Shown: piece after piece, positions 38,986 through 49,278 of the stretch
How the letters are laid out: each line of letters starts with the position of its first letter
Position numbering within the stretch: position 1 is the stretch's first letter
From: Gallionella sp.
Lineage (GTDB): Bacteria; Pseudomonadota; Gammaproteobacteria; Burkholderiales; Gallionellaceae
Assembly (NCBI GenBank): GCA_028699065.1
Contig: JAQVVH010000001.1
Location: 186,001-250,000, forward strand
Direction of reading: 5' to 3'
DNA: 64,000 bases
The notes under the pieces: model-generated
The model's database searches: none
What the model saw: only the letters and a program-made list of their open reading frames with translations
What the model was told of the DNA's origin: nothing
Position numbers and translations under genes: made by a program

Positions 38986-40347
38986 CTATCTGATCCGCGC
39001 CACGGCTTCATCCACCCGCTCCACCGTAACGATTTCCATTCCCGCAATGTTCTGCTTGGGCGCGTTGGCCTTGGGAATGATGGCATGGGTGAAACCCAGC
39101 TTGGCGGCTTCCTTCAAACGTTCCTGGCCGCGCTGCACGGGACGAACTTCGCCGGCCAGACCGACTTCCCCGAATACGACCAGTTTTTCCGGCAAGGGGC
39201 GATTGCGCAAACTGGAAACAATGGCCAGCAACACGGCAAGGTCGGCACCGGGCTCGGTAATTTTGACACCGCCCACCGCATTGATGAACACATCCTGATC
39301 GAAGCAGGCCACACCGGCGTGCCGGTGCAACACCGCCAGCAACATGGCGAGCCGATTTTGTTCCAGCCCCAGCGACAGCCGGCGCGGACTGGGGGCGTGC
39401 GCCTCATCAAGCAGCGCCTGAATTTCCACCAGTAAGGGTCGCGTCCCTTCCTGCGTCACCATCACGCACGAACCCGGCACCTGCGTGCCATGCTGCGACA
39501 AAAACAGCGCGGAAGGATTGCTGACTTCGCGCAGTCCTTTTTCGGTCATCGCGAACACGCCCAGTTCATTGACGGCGCCGAAGCGGTTCTTGAACGCGCG
39601 AATCAGGCGGAAGCTGGAATGTGTATCGCCCTCGAAATACAGCACCGTATCGACGATATGTTCCAGCACGCGCGGCCCGGCCAGCGCGCCTTCCTTGGTC
39701 ACATGTCCGACGAGAATTATGGTCACGCCCGCGCTCTTGGCTACCCGCGTGAGCTGCGCTGCACATTCGCGCACCTGCGCCACCGAGCCGGGCGCGCTGG
39801 TGAGTTGTTCGGAATAAACCGTCTGGATAGAGTCAATCACCACTACGTCCGGCTTTTCCTGATGAATGGCGGATTGAATTTTTTCGAGCTGAATCTCGGG
39901 CAGCAAATGCACCTCGCGGGCATCCAGCGCCAGACGTTTGGCGCGCAAGGCAATCTGCTGCGCCGACTCTTCGCCGCTGACATACAGAACTTTGCACCGG
40001 GGTGCGAGATGCGCCAGCGTCTGCAACAACAGTGTGGATTTTCCGATGCCGGGATCCCCGCCGATCAGCACCACCCCGCCCTCAACCAGTCCGCCACCTA
40101 GAACGCGGTCGAATTCCGCGATACCGGTCGGCGTCCGCGCCACCTCCGCAGCCTCGACTTCCGCCAAGCGTTGCATCTGTCCGCCCGCGGCGAGGGCGCT
40201 AAAGCGGTTCGCGCTTTTGCTTGCCGGCTGCTCGGCAACCGCCTCGACCAGCGTATTCCACGCCATGCAATGCGGACACTGGCCTTGCCATTTGGGTGAT
40301 TGCCCGCCGCATTCGGTGCAGGAATAAATTGTTTTTGCCTTTGCCAT
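38986..40347 (-). CDS. radA: DNA repair protein RadA (Sms)
   Basis: A RecA-like, DnaB-type motor that promotes branch migration during recombination. ATG 40347 (MAKAKTIYSCTECGG) is used; the track start is 31 codons early. The 453 residues have a C4 zinc finger (CTECGG and CPHC), Walker A GGDPGIGKSTLLLQ near 95, the RadA-specific FKNRFGAVNELGVF near 250, and a Lon-protease-like C-terminal domain. It diverges from the helicase gene at 40462. Confidence 0.95.
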   Translation of the reverse strand: MAKAKTIYSCTECGGQSPKWQGQCPHCMAWNTLVEAVAEQPASKSANRFSALAAGGQMQRLAEVEAAEVARTPTGIAEFDRVLGGGLVEGGVVLIGGDPGIGKSTLLLQTLAHLAPRCKVLYVSGEESAQQIALRAKRLALDAREVHLLPEIQLEKIQSAIHQEKPDVVVIDSIQTVYSEQLTSAPGSVAQVRECAAQLTRVAKSAGVTIILVGHVTKEGALAGPRVLEHIVDTVLYFEGDTHSSFRLIRAFKNRFGAVNELGVFAMTEKGLREVSNPSALFLSQHGTQVPGSCVMVTQEGTRPLLVEIQALLDEAHAPSPRRLSLGLEQNRLAMLLAVLHRHAGVACFDQDVFINAVGGVKITEPGADLAVLLAIVSSLRNRPLPEKLVVFGEVGLAGEVRPVQRGQERLKEAAKLGFTHAIIPKANAPKQNIAGMEIVTVERVDEAVARIR

Positions 40348-40427
40348 ACCGACTCCAATGTTGTCGCGCACAATAACGCACAACAAAATCCGCGCGCAAT
40401 GCGTTTTTCCGCGCGGCGCATATCGCG

Positions 40428-40433
40428 TAAAAT
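40428..40433 (+). promoter_or_regulatory. -10 element of the DinG-type helicase gene
   Basis: TAAAAT follows ATCGCG in the radA-helicase divergent gap. Transcription from here would begin near 40440, which favours the GTG at 40462 as start codon over the ATG at 40399. The -35 region is only T-rich. Confidence 0.45.
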
Positions 40434-40461
40434 CACCCACCCTTCCCTGTTCCCATATCCC

Positions 40462-42402
40462 GTGTCTGCCGAAGTCGAACGTTTCTTTTCAGATCAAAGT
40501 CCGCTGGTCGCCGCTGTCAGCGGTTTTAGGCCGCGTCCGCAGCAACGCGACATGGCGCTGGCCGTGGCCAAAGCGATACAGGAAAACAGCATTCTGGTCG
40601 CCGAAGCCGGCACGGGCACGGGCAAAACCTTTGCCTATCTGGTGCCCGCGCTGCTAAATGGTGGCAAGGTCATCATTTCGACCGGCACCAAGAATTTGCA
40701 GGATCAGCTGTTCCAAAAGGATTTGCCTATGGTGCGCGACGCGCTGCGTGCGCCGGTGTCGGTGGCGCTGCTCAAGGGGCGCGCCAATTATGTCTGCCAC
40801 TATCATCTCGAACGCGCGCAATCCGAAGGCTTGTTCAAAACCCGCGAGGACGTGCGTCACCTCGCCAAGATCGTCCAATACGCCAAAGTGAGTCAAAGCG
40901 GCGATCGCAGCGGTCTGGCCGATGTGCCTGAAAATGCGCCTATCTGGATGAACGTCACCTCAACGCGTGACAATTGCCTCGGCCAGGATTGTCCGCAACA
41001 CAAGGAATGCTTTGTACTCAAGGCGCGCAGCGAAGCCATGCAGGCGGATATCGTCGTCGTCAACCACCACCTGTTTTTCGCCGATGTCATGCTGCGCGAT
41101 GAAGGTGTCGCCGAATTGCTGCCGGCCTGCAACACTGTGATTTTCGACGAGGCACATCAGCTTCCCGAAACCGCCAGCTTGTTTTTTGGTGAAAATTTTT
41201 CCACCACCCAGCTGCTCGATCTTGCGCGCGACAGCCGACTCGAAGGCGTCGCAAGTGCCAAGGACTTTGCCGAACTGCCCAAAGCCTGCGACACCCTCGA
41301 AAAAGCGGCACGCGATCTGCGACTGGTATTCAAAAAGGAAGGTCGCCTGCCCGCCGTTGCGACCGAAAATTTCCGTGAATTCGCACCCGCGCTAAAAACC
41401 CTGGGCGAACAACTTTCCGCGCTCGTATCAATACTCAAGCAACAAGCCGAACGCAGTGAAGGTCTGGAGAACTGCTGGCAGCGCGCCCAGGAACTCGGGC
41501 AGCAACTCAGGCAATGGCAGGCGGGGGATGTGCCCGACAAAGTACGCTGGCTCGAAGTCTTTCATCACGCGCTGCAACTCAACAGCACGCCGCTGTCGAT
41601 TGCGGAAATTTTTGAAAAGCAGATCGGTGGGTCGGCGCGCGCCTGGATATTTACCTCGGCTACCTTGGCGGTGAAACAGGATTTTTCGCACTACCAGTCC
41701 GAAATGGGACTGCTCAAAGCCACCACCGCCTGTTGGGACAGTCCGTTCAACTATGCCGAGCAGGGATTGCTGTATGTACCGCAATCACTCCCCGAACCCA
41801 ACAGCGAGGGCTATACCGAAGCCGTGGTTCAGGCTGCTCTGCCCATGATAGAGGCCAGTGCGGGCCGCGCCTTCCTGCTGTTTACCAGCCTACGCGCAAT
41901 GCAACGCGCGCACGAATTGTTGCAGGCCGAATTCGAACGGCGCGGCTGGACTTTTCCGCTGTTGCTACAGGGCGAAGGTTCGCGCAACGAGTTACTGACG
42001 CGCTTTCGCACGCACGGCAACGCCGTGCTGCTCGGCAGCCAGTCATTCTGGGAAGGCGTGGATGTTCGCGGTGAGGCGCTATCGCTGGTCATCATCGACA
42101 AGCTCCCCTTTGCGCCCCCGGACGACCCGGTGCTCGCGGCACGCCTCGATCAACTCAAGAAACAGGGGCGCAACGCGTTCATGGAATATCAGTTGCCGCG
42201 TGCCATCATCACCCTAAAGCAGGGCGCGGGACGTTTGATTCGCGACGAGGACGATCGCGGCGTGCTGATGATTTGCGATCCGCGTCTGATCGGCAAGCAT
42301 TATGGCCGGCGTATCTGGCAAAGTCTGCCGCCGATGCGGCGCACGCGCGAGGCCTCAGTCGCGGTCGAATTTTTCAGGCATTCAACGGCAGACGCAGCGT
42401 AG
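40462..42402 (+). CDS. ATP-dependent helicase, DinG/YoaA (XPD-like) family
   Basis: A superfamily 2 5'-3' DNA helicase. The preferred start is GTG 40462 (MSAEVERFFSDQSPLVAAV), giving 646 residues. Walker A is AEAGTGTGKTFAYL near residue 47. Four cysteines between about 110 and 190 (NYVCHYHLE, NCLGQDCPQHKECF) fit an iron-sulfur cluster. DEAH is IFDEAHQLPET, and motifs V-VI are SQSFWEGVDVRGE and QGAGRLIRDEDDRG near the C-terminus. YoaA-like helicases act in DNA damage tolerance. Its 3' end overlaps the convergent sensor kinase gene by 29 bases. Confidence 0.88.
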   Translation: MSAEVERFFSDQSPLVAAVSGFRPRPQQRDMALAVAKAIQENSILVAEAGTGTGKTFAYLVPALLNGGKVIISTGTKNLQDQLFQKDLPMVRDALRAPVSVALLKGRANYVCHYHLERAQSEGLFKTREDVRHLAKIVQYAKVSQSGDRSGLADVPENAPIWMNVTSTRDNCLGQDCPQHKECFVLKARSEAMQADIVVVNHHLFFADVMLRDEGVAELLPACNTVIFDEAHQLPETASLFFGENFSTTQLLDLARDSRLEGVASAKDFAELPKACDTLEKAARDLRLVFKKEGRLPAVATENFREFAPALKTLGEQLSALVSILKQQAERSEGLENCWQRAQELGQQLRQWQAGDVPDKVRWLEVFHHALQLNSTPLSIAEIFEKQIGGSARAWIFTSATLAVKQDFSHYQSEMGLLKATTACWDSPFNYAEQGLLYVPQSLPEPNSEGYTEAVVQAALPMIEASAGRAFLLFTSLRAMQRAHELLQAEFERRGWTFPLLLQGEGSRNELLTRFRTHGNAVLLGSQSFWEGVDVRGEALSLVIIDKLPFAPPDDPVLAARLDQLKKQGRNAFMEYQLPRAIITLKQGAGRLIRDEDDRGVLMICDPRLIGKHYGRRIWQSLPPMRRTREASVAVEFFRHSTADAA

Positions 42403-43675
42403 CCACCAGCCCGCCCCCGTCGCGTTCGGACAGGCTGAACTCTCCCCCGTGCAAACGCGCTGCGCGCGCCACAATCGCCAACCCCAAACCCGAGCCGCCG
42501 GCATCGCTACGCGCGGTTTGTAACCGGATAAAAGGACGCAAAACGGCCTCGCGTTGTTCGGCGGGGATTCCCGCACCCCGGTCAGACACGCTCAATTCAG
42601 CACCCTGCGCCACCGCGCGCAAATTCAGCAGGATTTCCCCGCCACCATATTTAATGGCGTTATCCAGCAAATTGGCAACTGCGCGCTTGAGCAACACCGG
42701 ACGCAGATTCAACAACGGCAAAGATTCAATACTCAGCTCGATCGATGACGCCTGATTCTGAAAAGTCTGCGCCACGTCGCGCACCAGTGCCGGCAGATCC
42801 GTAGGCGTCGGCATCTCGCTTTCATCGAGCCGCGCATAATCGAGAAATTGTCCGATGACAGCGTCCATCTGCTCGACGTCGGTGACCAGACCGTCGCGCA
42901 AACTGTCGTCACCCGTCATTTCCGCCGCAAGCCGGATGCGCGCCAGCGGCGTACGCAGATCGTGCGAAATCCCGGCCAGCACCAACGCGCGTTCGCGTTC
43001 GTTCGCAGCCAAATCAGCAGACATTTGATTGAACGCATGGGCAACCGCCACGACCTCTCCCGTCCCCTGTTCGGGTAACGGCGCGGGTGTTGTCCCCGCC
43101 CCCAGCTGGCGTGCAGCTCGCGCGATGCGTGACAACGGGCGGGTCACTTGCAATGCAATCAAATAGCCGCCCCCCAACGCCAACAACAATACGATTCCGC
43201 CCCAAATCATCAGCATCTGCGAAGGAGAATGTGTCAGCCGCTCTGCCGGAAGCGCCAGCCAGAATTCGTACTTGCCAATGGTGAAACTGACCCACAGACC
43301 GGGTTCACCATTGCGGGCGGCGGCGAACTGCGTGCCGGATCCCAGTCGGGCACGAACCTGCGCCTCCATCAGCGCGATTTCCGGAGGGTGCTGCGGCAGC
43401 GGTGTCAGCACTTCGCCCGGCTCGGCCAGCCTGACTCGCATACCTTCGGCATCCTGTAATTCGGCCAGCAGTGCACCCCGCCATTCCGGCGCAGACGACA
43501 AGACGGCGGCGCGGGTGAGATTGACGGTGGAGATGACCATTTGCGCCATTTGCTGGGCGCGGGGCTCCAGAACGGCGTGGCGAAAAAGGACCACAGCCGC
43601 TGCGAAGGACAGCACGATCAACACCACGATCAGCAGAAAGGCGCGCAGCAGCAGGGAGTTGCGCAGCACCTTCAT
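42374..43675 (-). CDS. Sensor histidine kinase, EnvZ type
   Basis: An inner-membrane two-component sensor of 433 residues. There is a first membrane helix (LLRAFLLIVVLIVLSFAAAVVL), a periplasmic sensor region of about 130 residues, a second helix (MLMIWGGIVLLLALGGGYLIAL), a HAMP domain, the H-box GISHDLRTPLARIRLAAEM near 235, and the ATPase boxes NLLDNAIKYG, DRGAGI and GSGLGLAIV. Its start overlaps the response regulator stop by 4 bases. The symbol envZ is withheld because the input signal is unknown. Confidence 0.9.
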   Translation of the reverse strand: MKVLRNSLLLRAFLLIVVLIVLSFAAAVVLFRHAVLEPRAQQMAQMVISTVNLTRAAVLSSAPEWRGALLAELQDAEGMRVRLAEPGEVLTPLPQHPPEIALMEAQVRARLGSGTQFAAARNGEPGLWVSFTIGKYEFWLALPAERLTHSPSQMLMIWGGIVLLLALGGGYLIALQVTRPLSRIARAARQLGAGTTPAPLPEQGTGEVVAVAHAFNQMSADLAANERERALVLAGISHDLRTPLARIRLAAEMTGDDSLRDGLVTDVEQMDAVIGQFLDYARLDESEMPTPTDLPALVRDVAQTFQNQASSIELSIESLPLLNLRPVLLKRAVANLLDNAIKYGGGEILLNLRAVAQGAELSVSDRGAGIPAEQREAVLRPFIRLQTARSDAGGSGLGLAIVARAARLHGGEFSLSERDGGGLVATLRLPLNA

Positions 43676-44394
43676 TTGGCCGCAGCCGCGCCGTCAGGAA
43701 CGAAAACATAGCCGTGCCCCCACACGGTCTGAATAAATCTGGGCTTGGCGGAATCCGGTTCGATCAGCTTGCGCAGCCGCGAGATCTGCACGTCGATCGC
43801 GCGGTCGAACGGCTCATGATCACGGCCCCGCGCCAGCTCCATCAACTTGTCGCGCGATAAAGGCTGACGCGGATGCAGCACGAGCGTACGAAGCAGCGCA
43901 AATTCCCCGGTTGTCAACGCGACCGGATCGCCCGTGCGTGTCAAAATACGGGTAGCCAGATTAAGTTCACAATCACCAAAACTAACCGATTTCTCCTCGG
44001 CCTCGGGCGCGCCGATTGGCTGCCCGTCCTTGCGGCGCAACACCGCGTGAATGCGTGCCACCAGTTCGCGCGGATTAAACGGTTTGGGCAGGTAATCATC
44101 CGCGCCCATTTCCAAACCAATGATGCGATCCACATCGTCACCCTTGGCGGTAAGCAGGATGACAGGCACATTTTCCCCGGCCGCGCGCAGACGCCGCAAA
44201 ATCGCCAAACCATCCTCGCCGGGCAGCATCAAATCGAGCACCAGCAAATGGAAGCGGCCCAGGCGCAGTGCCCGGTCCATCGCCGGACCGTCGTGCACCG
44301 CACGCACCTCAAATCCCTGTTCGCCCAAATAGCGTAGTAATAGCTCGCGCAGGCGGGCATCGTCGTCAACAACCAGAATGCGATGTGTATTCAT
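43672..44394 (-). CDS. ompR: OmpR-family response regulator
   Basis: DNA-binding partner of the adjacent kinase. From ATG 44394 (MNTHRILVVDDDARLREL) it has 240 residues; an ATG three codons earlier is also possible. The receiver carries the DD pair, the phospho-acceptor in LVLDLMLPGEDG near 57 and LLTAKGDD with the conserved Lys in YLPKPF. The winged helix ends IQTVWGHGYVFVPDG, the OmpR-type C-terminus. The divergent neighbour is the DUF3106 repeat protein, a likely target. Confidence 0.88.
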   Translation of the reverse strand: MNTHRILVVDDDARLRELLLRYLGEQGFEVRAVHDGPAMDRALRLGRFHLLVLDLMLPGEDGLAILRRLRAAGENVPVILLTAKGDDVDRIIGLEMGADDYLPKPFNPRELVARIHAVLRRKDGQPIGAPEAEEKSVSFGDCELNLATRILTRTGDPVALTTGEFALLRTLVLHPRQPLSRDKLMELARGRDHEPFDRAIDVQISRLRKLIEPDSAKPRFIQTVWGHGYVFVPDGAAAAK

Positions 44395-44426
44395 GGCCGG
44401 CATAATAATCCGGCCAGTCCCGGAGA

Positions 44427-44506
44427 CTGTAAAAAATGTTTGCCATTCCGACCGGCTGAAACAAAGTGTTACATTCCAACGGCTGGCACAAACATTTGAA
44501 TTACAG
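44427..44506. promoter_or_regulatory. Repeated sites between the response regulator and the DUF3106 gene
   Basis: Two imperfect direct repeats, CATTCCGACCGGCTGAAACA at 44444 and CATTCCAACGGCTGGCACA at 44472, start 28 bases apart. They are enclosed by an inverted pair, CTGTAAAAAATGTTTG (44427-44442) and CAAACATTTGAATTACAG (44489-44506). OmpR-family proteins bind such tandem sites, so this is a candidate operator serving one or both divergent genes. Confidence 0.5.
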
Positions 44507-44563
44507 TTCAATCGCACCATGTGACCACGCCCGAACGAGGGGCTGCCCTACAAGGAGAGTGCC

Positions 44564-45205
44564 ATGAATACCATGATGAAAATGTTGTTGGCTGCCGGCT
44601 TTGCCGCAAGTCTGAGCCTGAATGCACAGGCCGCGGAAGCCCCGGCCAGCGTGCAACGCCACATGCTGCAGCTGGAACAGATGCAGCACATGACGCCCGA
44701 GCAGCGCCTGAAAAAGCGCGAAGCTCTGCATGAAGAGATGCGCCGCCTCACGCCGGAGCAACGCGCAGAACACCGCCGGGCGATGCGCGAACAATGGGAA
44801 AAAATGTCCCCGGAAAAACGCAGCCAATTGCGCCAGCAGATGCACGAGGATATGCAACGCATGAGTCCGGAACAACGCCGCGCCTATCGCGATGAAATGC
44901 GCCGCGACTGGCAGTCGCTCACACCAGAGCAGCGAGCCGAACATCGTCGCGAAATGCGTGAGCACTGGCAAAAGATGCCGCCGAAAGAGCGGCAAATGAT
45001 GAACGAAAAAATGCGCGACCACTGGCGCAATATGCCGCCGGAAGAGCGGGCCGAGCATCGGCGTGAAATGCGCGATCGTTTCGAGCAGATGACGCCAGCG
45101 GAACGTCAGGAGATGCGCCAGAAAATGGGGACGCCTTGCGGTGGCCCGTACATGGAAGATTGCCCACGCAACGGCATGGGCCCCGGCCCGGCCGACCGCG
45201 ACTAA
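44564..45205 (+). CDS. Periplasmic DUF3106-type protein with 19-residue tandem repeats
   Basis: A 213-residue exported protein: signal peptide MLLAAGFAASLSLNAQA, then from residue 44 seven complete and one partial 19-residue repeats of the form TPEQRAEHRREMREHWQKM, about 44-189. Every unit has a Pro-Glu/Lys-x-Arg turn and charged, Met-rich amphipathic helix, recalling the LTxEQ elements of Spy/CpxP-type periplasmic chaperones. A GGAGAG ribosome binding site precedes the ATG. It is divergent from an EnvZ/OmpR-type pair and ends at an intrinsic terminator. An envelope-stress or metal-binding chaperone role is inference only. Confidence 0.8.
   Translation: MNTMMKMLLAAGFAASLSLNAQAAEAPASVQRHMLQLEQMQHMTPEQRLKKREALHEEMRRLTPEQRAEHRRAMREQWEKMSPEKRSQLRQQMHEDMQRMSPEQRRAYRDEMRRDWQSLTPEQRAEHRREMREHWQKMPPKERQMMNEKMRDHWRNMPPEERAEHRREMRDRFEQMTPAERQEMRQKMGTPCGGPYMEDCPRNGMGPGPADRD
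44693..45130 (+). repeat. 57-bp tandem coding repeats
   Basis: Eight successive units, the last one partial, encode the 19-residue repeat of the DUF3106 protein. Units differ in sequence, so the array is old or under selection rather than a recent amplification. Units five and seven share GAACATCGTCGCGAAATGCG-like sequence. Confidence 0.8.
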
Positions 45206-45215
45206 CCGTCTAACA

Positions 45216-45239
45216 CCGCCCGCAAGGGCGGTTTATTTT
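45216..45239 (+). terminator. Terminator after the DUF3106 gene
   Basis: CCGCCC, loop GCAA, GGGCGG followed by TTTATTTT. It lies 11 bases after the stop and reaches into the rimO stop codon, so the convergent genes share only a few bases of spacer. Confidence 0.88.
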
Positions 45240-46558
45240 GCGACTTCCGCCCACAGGTCGTGGGTATCCGAGTCCGTGATGGTGACCTCAACCAGGTCAC
45301 CCACTTCCAGCGATCCGTCATCATCGATGTAAACCAGCCCGTCGATCTCCGGCGCGTCGGCGGCACTGCGCGCGATGGCACCGTCTTCATCCAATTCGTC
45401 CACCAGCACAGTCATCGTTTTGCCGACCTTGGCGCGCAATTTTTCTTCGCTGATTTCTTCCTGTAACAACATCAATCTGGCCAGTCGCTCCTCCTGCACT
45501 TCGGGTGGCACATGATCAGGTAGCGCGTTTGCGGTTGCCCCCTCGACCGGCGAATAGGCAAAGGCCCCGACGCGGTCGAGCTGCGCTTCCTCGACGAAAT
45601 CCAGCAGCTCCTCGAATTCCTCTTCGGTTTCACCGGGAAAACCCACAATAAAGGTGCTGCGCAGTGTCAGATCGGGACAGGTCTCACGCCATTGGCGGAT
45701 GCGCGCCAAGACATTATCGCTGCTGGCCGGGCGCTTCATGAGCTTGAGTATGCGCGGGTTGGCATGCTGGAACGGAATATCCAGATACGGCAGGATTTTG
45801 CCTTCGGCCATGAGCGGAATGACCTCGTCCACGTGCGGATAGGGATAAACATAATGCAGCCGCACCCACGCCCCGAGACTCCCCATCGCGGCAGCGAGTT
45901 CGGTCATGCGCGTTTTTAGCGGGCGTCCGCCCCAGAAACCCGTGCGATATTTCACATCCACGCCATAGGCACTGGTGTCTTGCGAAATCACCAGCAATTC
46001 CTTCACGCCGGACTCAACCAGCTTTTCCGCTTCCAGCATCACCTCGCCGACCGGGCGGCTGACCAGATCGCCGCGCAAACCCGGGATGATGCAAAACGTG
46101 CAGCGATGATTGCAGCCCTCGGAAATTTTCACATAAGCGTAATGGCGTGGTGTGAGCCGTATACCTTGAGGCGGCACCAGATCAGTGTACGGATCGTGCA
46201 GGCGCGGCAAATGCGCGTGCACGGCTTCCATCACCTCATCGGTCGCGTGCGGCCCGCTCACCGCCAGTACTTTCGGATGCGTCTGCCGGATGATGTCGCC
46301 CTTGGCGCCCAGACAACCGGTCACGATCACCCTGCCGTTCTCCTGCAGCGCCTCGCCGATCGCATCCAGCGATTCCGCCACCGCACTGTCGATAAAACCG
46401 CAGGTATTCACCACCACCAGATCCGCCTCCTGGTAACTGCCTGAAATCGCGTAACCTTCAGCGCGCAAGCGCGTAAGGATGTGCTCGGAATCGACCGTCG
46501 CCTTGGGACAGCCGAGTGAGACAAAACCAACTTGGGGAATAGTTTTCTTTTCTTTCAT
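45233..46558 (-). CDS. rimO: Ribosomal protein S12 methylthiotransferase RimO
   Basis: Radical-SAM enzyme that methylthiolates Asp88 of ribosomal protein S12. ATG 46558 ([20 protein letters not shown]) has GGAAGCGA upstream and gives 441 residues; the track start would run 53 codons into the res gene. The N-terminal UPF0004 domain has the SLGCPKA cysteine and VVNTCGFID, the radical-SAM site is [13 protein letters not shown] near residue 150, and a TRAM domain closes the protein ([18 protein letters not shown]). It is 32 bases downstream of res. Confidence 0.96.
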   Translation of the reverse strand: MKEKKTIPQVGFVSLGCPKATVDSEHILTRLRAEGYAISGSYQEADLVVVNTCGFIDSAVAESLDAIGEALQENGRVIVTGCLGAKGDIIRQTHPKVLAVSGPHATDEVMEAVHAHLPRLHDPYTDLVPPQGIRLTPRHYAYVKISEGCNHRCTFCIIPGLRGDLVSRPVGEVMLEAEKLVESGVKELLVISQDTSAYGVDVKYRTGFWGGRPLKTRMTELAAAMGSLGAWVRLHYVYPYPHVDEVIPLMAEGKILPYLDIPFQHANPRILKLMKRPASSDNVLARIRQWRETCPDLTLRSTFIVGFPGETEEEFEELLDFVEEAQLDRVGAFAYSPVEGATANALPDHVPPEVQEERLARLMLLQEEISEEKLRAKVGKTMTVLVDELDEDGAIARSAADAPEIDGLVYIDDDGSLEVGDLVEVTITDSDTHDLWAEVAK

Positions 46559-46590
46559 TTCGCTTCCAAAAATTATTGTTCTGATAGTAC

Positions 46591-49278
46591 TCAAGAAAAT
46601 CGAGCCGCCAACCCGTCTACCGTCATATTCACCGCAATGGCCGTATGTGGAATCAACACATAGCGCCAAGGCTTTCCGCCATTTGCAGCGGCATAGTCCG
46701 AAGCGTTCTTGCACCACTTGATTGCCGCTTCCATCTTGGCCAAAACGATCTCGTCTTCCATCTGGTTGCTGGCTTTGGGCTCCAGCATGTAAATCGCATC
46801 CTTGGTCTCAGCCACGAAGTCGGGCTGATACTCCAGTTGGTTGGCACCTTGTTTATAGAAAATCTGGAATTGCCCCTTCGCTGGCTTAAACCACTTTTCT
46901 GCATCCCGATCCAAAATCACCGCCAAAACCCGCTCAGCTTCCGAGTCAAACTTTTGCACGGGATAGAGGCAACGCTTGAATCCGCCAAACACATACTTCG
47001 CCATATTGCTCTTGTCGGCAGGCGAGACGCGATAGTCGGCCGGGGGCTCATTCACCGAGTATGTGTAGGCACTGGGTTTGAATTCCGTATAGCCCTTGCT
47101 CACCACCACTTCGTAATCGACTATCTCTTCCCAGCTATGCTCCTGCATCTGCGCATGGATGAACTTTGCGATATCACGCTGATAGCAACGTAGGACTTTG
47201 CGTGCCTCTTCTTCACCCAGGTATCCGCAAAGATGCCTTACCGTTTGCCCCGCCAGGTCATATAGCTGATCAGCCTGATCGTCGTACGACACATCATCGA
47301 AGTCCACCAAGCCACTGACGATGTAATCTTCCATTCGGTTCTCTTCAATACCCCCGTGTCCCATCTGCAAGAATTGCTGTTCTTGTGTGCGAAGGATTTG
47401 CGCGACCAGCTCATCAGAAACCTTCTGATAATTCATCCCATCCAGCTTTAAGGTGAAAGGCTTGAAACCAGCCTTTACCTCTCCTTTTGGCACCACCAGA
47501 ATGCGAGGAATATCTATCGTCTGCTGTGTCACCAACTCCACCGTCTTTGCCACCACAGCGGCAAAATCCGGTTGCTCGGTTACACCTTCAATTTCCATCT
47601 GAGCCGGGCGATGCTGCTCCTGCACGGCCTTCACGATAGCCGCCTGCACCTCGGGCTTGCTCAGGTGCGCCAAGGTAGGCACCACAGTTGGCTGATTCTC
47701 CATCTTGCGGATCACCTCGTAGGCAATCTGCGCCACCTTTTGTTCTTCAGGCTTGGTAAAGACCGGCTGCACCTCCTGCCCCGCCACCTTGGTACTGCCA
47801 GTTACATCGGCAGGCTTGATACCCAACTGGGTAGCTAGCTGAGTCTGCGAAACAATGGTCGCCGTCTTTTGCCCAAAGTCATCGTTATCCAGCACCACCG
47901 TTTTCAGGTGGATAGCTGAATCAGGACGGTTAGCCTCGTCGATGATCTCTTGGAATTTGTCGTGAGCGACAATGTTCAGCCTATCCACTGCCGTTACCCC
48001 AGTGCGCTTGCCATACGGCAGACGCAAACCACGCCCGATGGATTGCTCAATCAAAATCCGGGCATTGGCCGCACGCAGCGGCACGATGGTGTAAAGGTTG
48101 GTTACGTCCCAGCCTTCTTTCAGCATATTGACGTGAATCACGATCTCGGTCGGCTCATCGGTGTGCTCCACCTTCAGCAGCCTCTCGATCATCTCTTCTT
48201 CCTTTGCCCCACTCTGGCTCGAATCGACCTGGATGACCTTATCCTTGTAACGCCCCTCGAAGAAGCCATTAGACTGGATCAACGCCAACAAAGACCCGGC
48301 ATGAGTCGTATCGCGTGCGATGACCAACACAAATGGCTTAACGATCTTGTTATTCGTTTCGCGTGCATAAGTCTCCAGCTCCACCTTCACGCTCTCGTGC
48401 AGACGCACACCGTCTTCCAGCTTGATGCGCTCGATTTCTTCCGGCGACATCCCAGCCGGATTGAAATTCTTGCGCGTCACCACGGCAGGCTCTTTCACAA
48501 AGCCATCTTCCATCGCCTTACCCAATGGGTAATCGAGAATCACGTTCTTGAACTGTGCTTCGGCTCCCTTGGCACCTTCCACAAACGGTGTCGCCGTCAG
48601 TTCCAGTCCTAGAATTGGCTTCAGTTCATTGATCGCCCGGATACCGGCACTGGCACGGTAACGGTGCGATTCATCCATCAGCAGCACCAGATCAGGCAAT
48701 CCAGCCAGATAATCGAAATAGCTCTCGCCGATATATTCCGATAACCGCTTGATGCGTGGAGCCTTGCCGCCACGTACTTCGGAATTGATCTTGGAGATAT
48801 TGAAAATATTGATACGCACCCCGCCGAATAACGCGCCACTGGCAGGATCGTGCTGATCGTAGTTATCGCCAGTAATGATCACCGGCGCATCGATGGCGAA
48901 TTCCGAAATGCCCTTGAACACATACTTGGGATGCGTGCGGTCGCTGAAATCCGCGATCAGCTTGTTATAGATAGTCAGGTTTGGTGCCAACACAAAAAAG
49001 TTGTTGATACCATGCGCAAGGTGCAAATAGCTGACAAACGCCCCCATCAACCGTGTCTTTCCCACGCCTGTAGCTAGCGCAAAGCACAACGAAGGAAACT
49101 CGCGCTCGAAATCCGTTACCGATGGAAACTCGCCGCGAATCGCATCCAGGGCAGCCGCAATGTCCGCGCCCTTGTGCGGTGGCGTGATCTCGGTGAGGCG
49201 ATCCAGAATCTCCAACGAGCGACGCTGCGGCGCACGTAAACTCAACCGCCCGGCAATAGCATTCACATGGCGGTTCAT
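46591..49278 (-). CDS. res: Type III restriction enzyme, helicase-nuclease subunit (Res)
   Basis: ATP-dependent translocase-endonuclease that cuts with Mod when two unmodified sites are met. The 895 residues show the SF2 helicase core: Walker [17 protein letters not shown] near 68-80, DEAD-type motif [11 protein letters not shown] near 205, LELTATPF near 228, and [18 protein letters not shown] near 425. A C-terminal PD-(D/E)xK nuclease is visible as YQPDFVAET and YMLEPKAS near 820-840. The ATG overlaps the mod stop by 4 bases and GGAG precedes it. All motifs look intact, so the enzyme is probably active. Confidence 0.93.
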   Translation of the reverse strand: MNRHVNAIAGRLSLRAPQRRSLEILDRLTEITPPHKGADIAAALDAIRGEFPSVTDFEREFPSLCFALATGVGKTRLMGAFVSYLHLAHGINNFFVLAPNLTIYNKLIADFSDRTHPKYVFKGISEFAIDAPVIITGDNYDQHDPASGALFGGVRINIFNISKINSEVRGGKAPRIKRLSEYIGESYFDYLAGLPDLVLLMDESHRYRASAGIRAINELKPILGLELTATPFVEGAKGAEAQFKNVILDYPLGKAMEDGFVKEPAVVTRKNFNPAGMSPEEIERIKLEDGVRLHESVKVELETYARETNNKIVKPFVLVIARDTTHAGSLLALIQSNGFFEGRYKDKVIQVDSSQSGAKEEEMIERLLKVEHTDEPTEIVIHVNMLKEGWDVTNLYTIVPLRAANARILIEQSIGRGLRLPYGKRTGVTAVDRLNIVAHDKFQEIIDEANRPDSAIHLKTVVLDNDDFGQKTATIVSQTQLATQLGIKPADVTGSTKVAGQEVQPVFTKPEEQKVAQIAYEVIRKMENQPTVVPTLAHLSKPEVQAAIVKAVQEQHRPAQMEIEGVTEQPDFAAVVAKTVELVTQQTIDIPRILVVPKGEVKAGFKPFTLKLDGMNYQKVSDELVAQILRTQEQQFLQMGHGGIEENRMEDYIVSGLVDFDDVSYDDQADQLYDLAGQTVRHLCGYLGEEEARKVLRCYQRDIAKFIHAQMQEHSWEEIVDYEVVVSKGYTEFKPSAYTYSVNEPPADYRVSPADKSNMAKYVFGGFKRCLYPVQKFDSEAERVLAVILDRDAEKWFKPAKGQFQIFYKQGANQLEYQPDFVAETKDAIYMLEPKASNQMEDEIVLAKMEAAIKWCKNASDYAAANGGKPWRYVLIPHTAIAVNMTVDGLAARFS

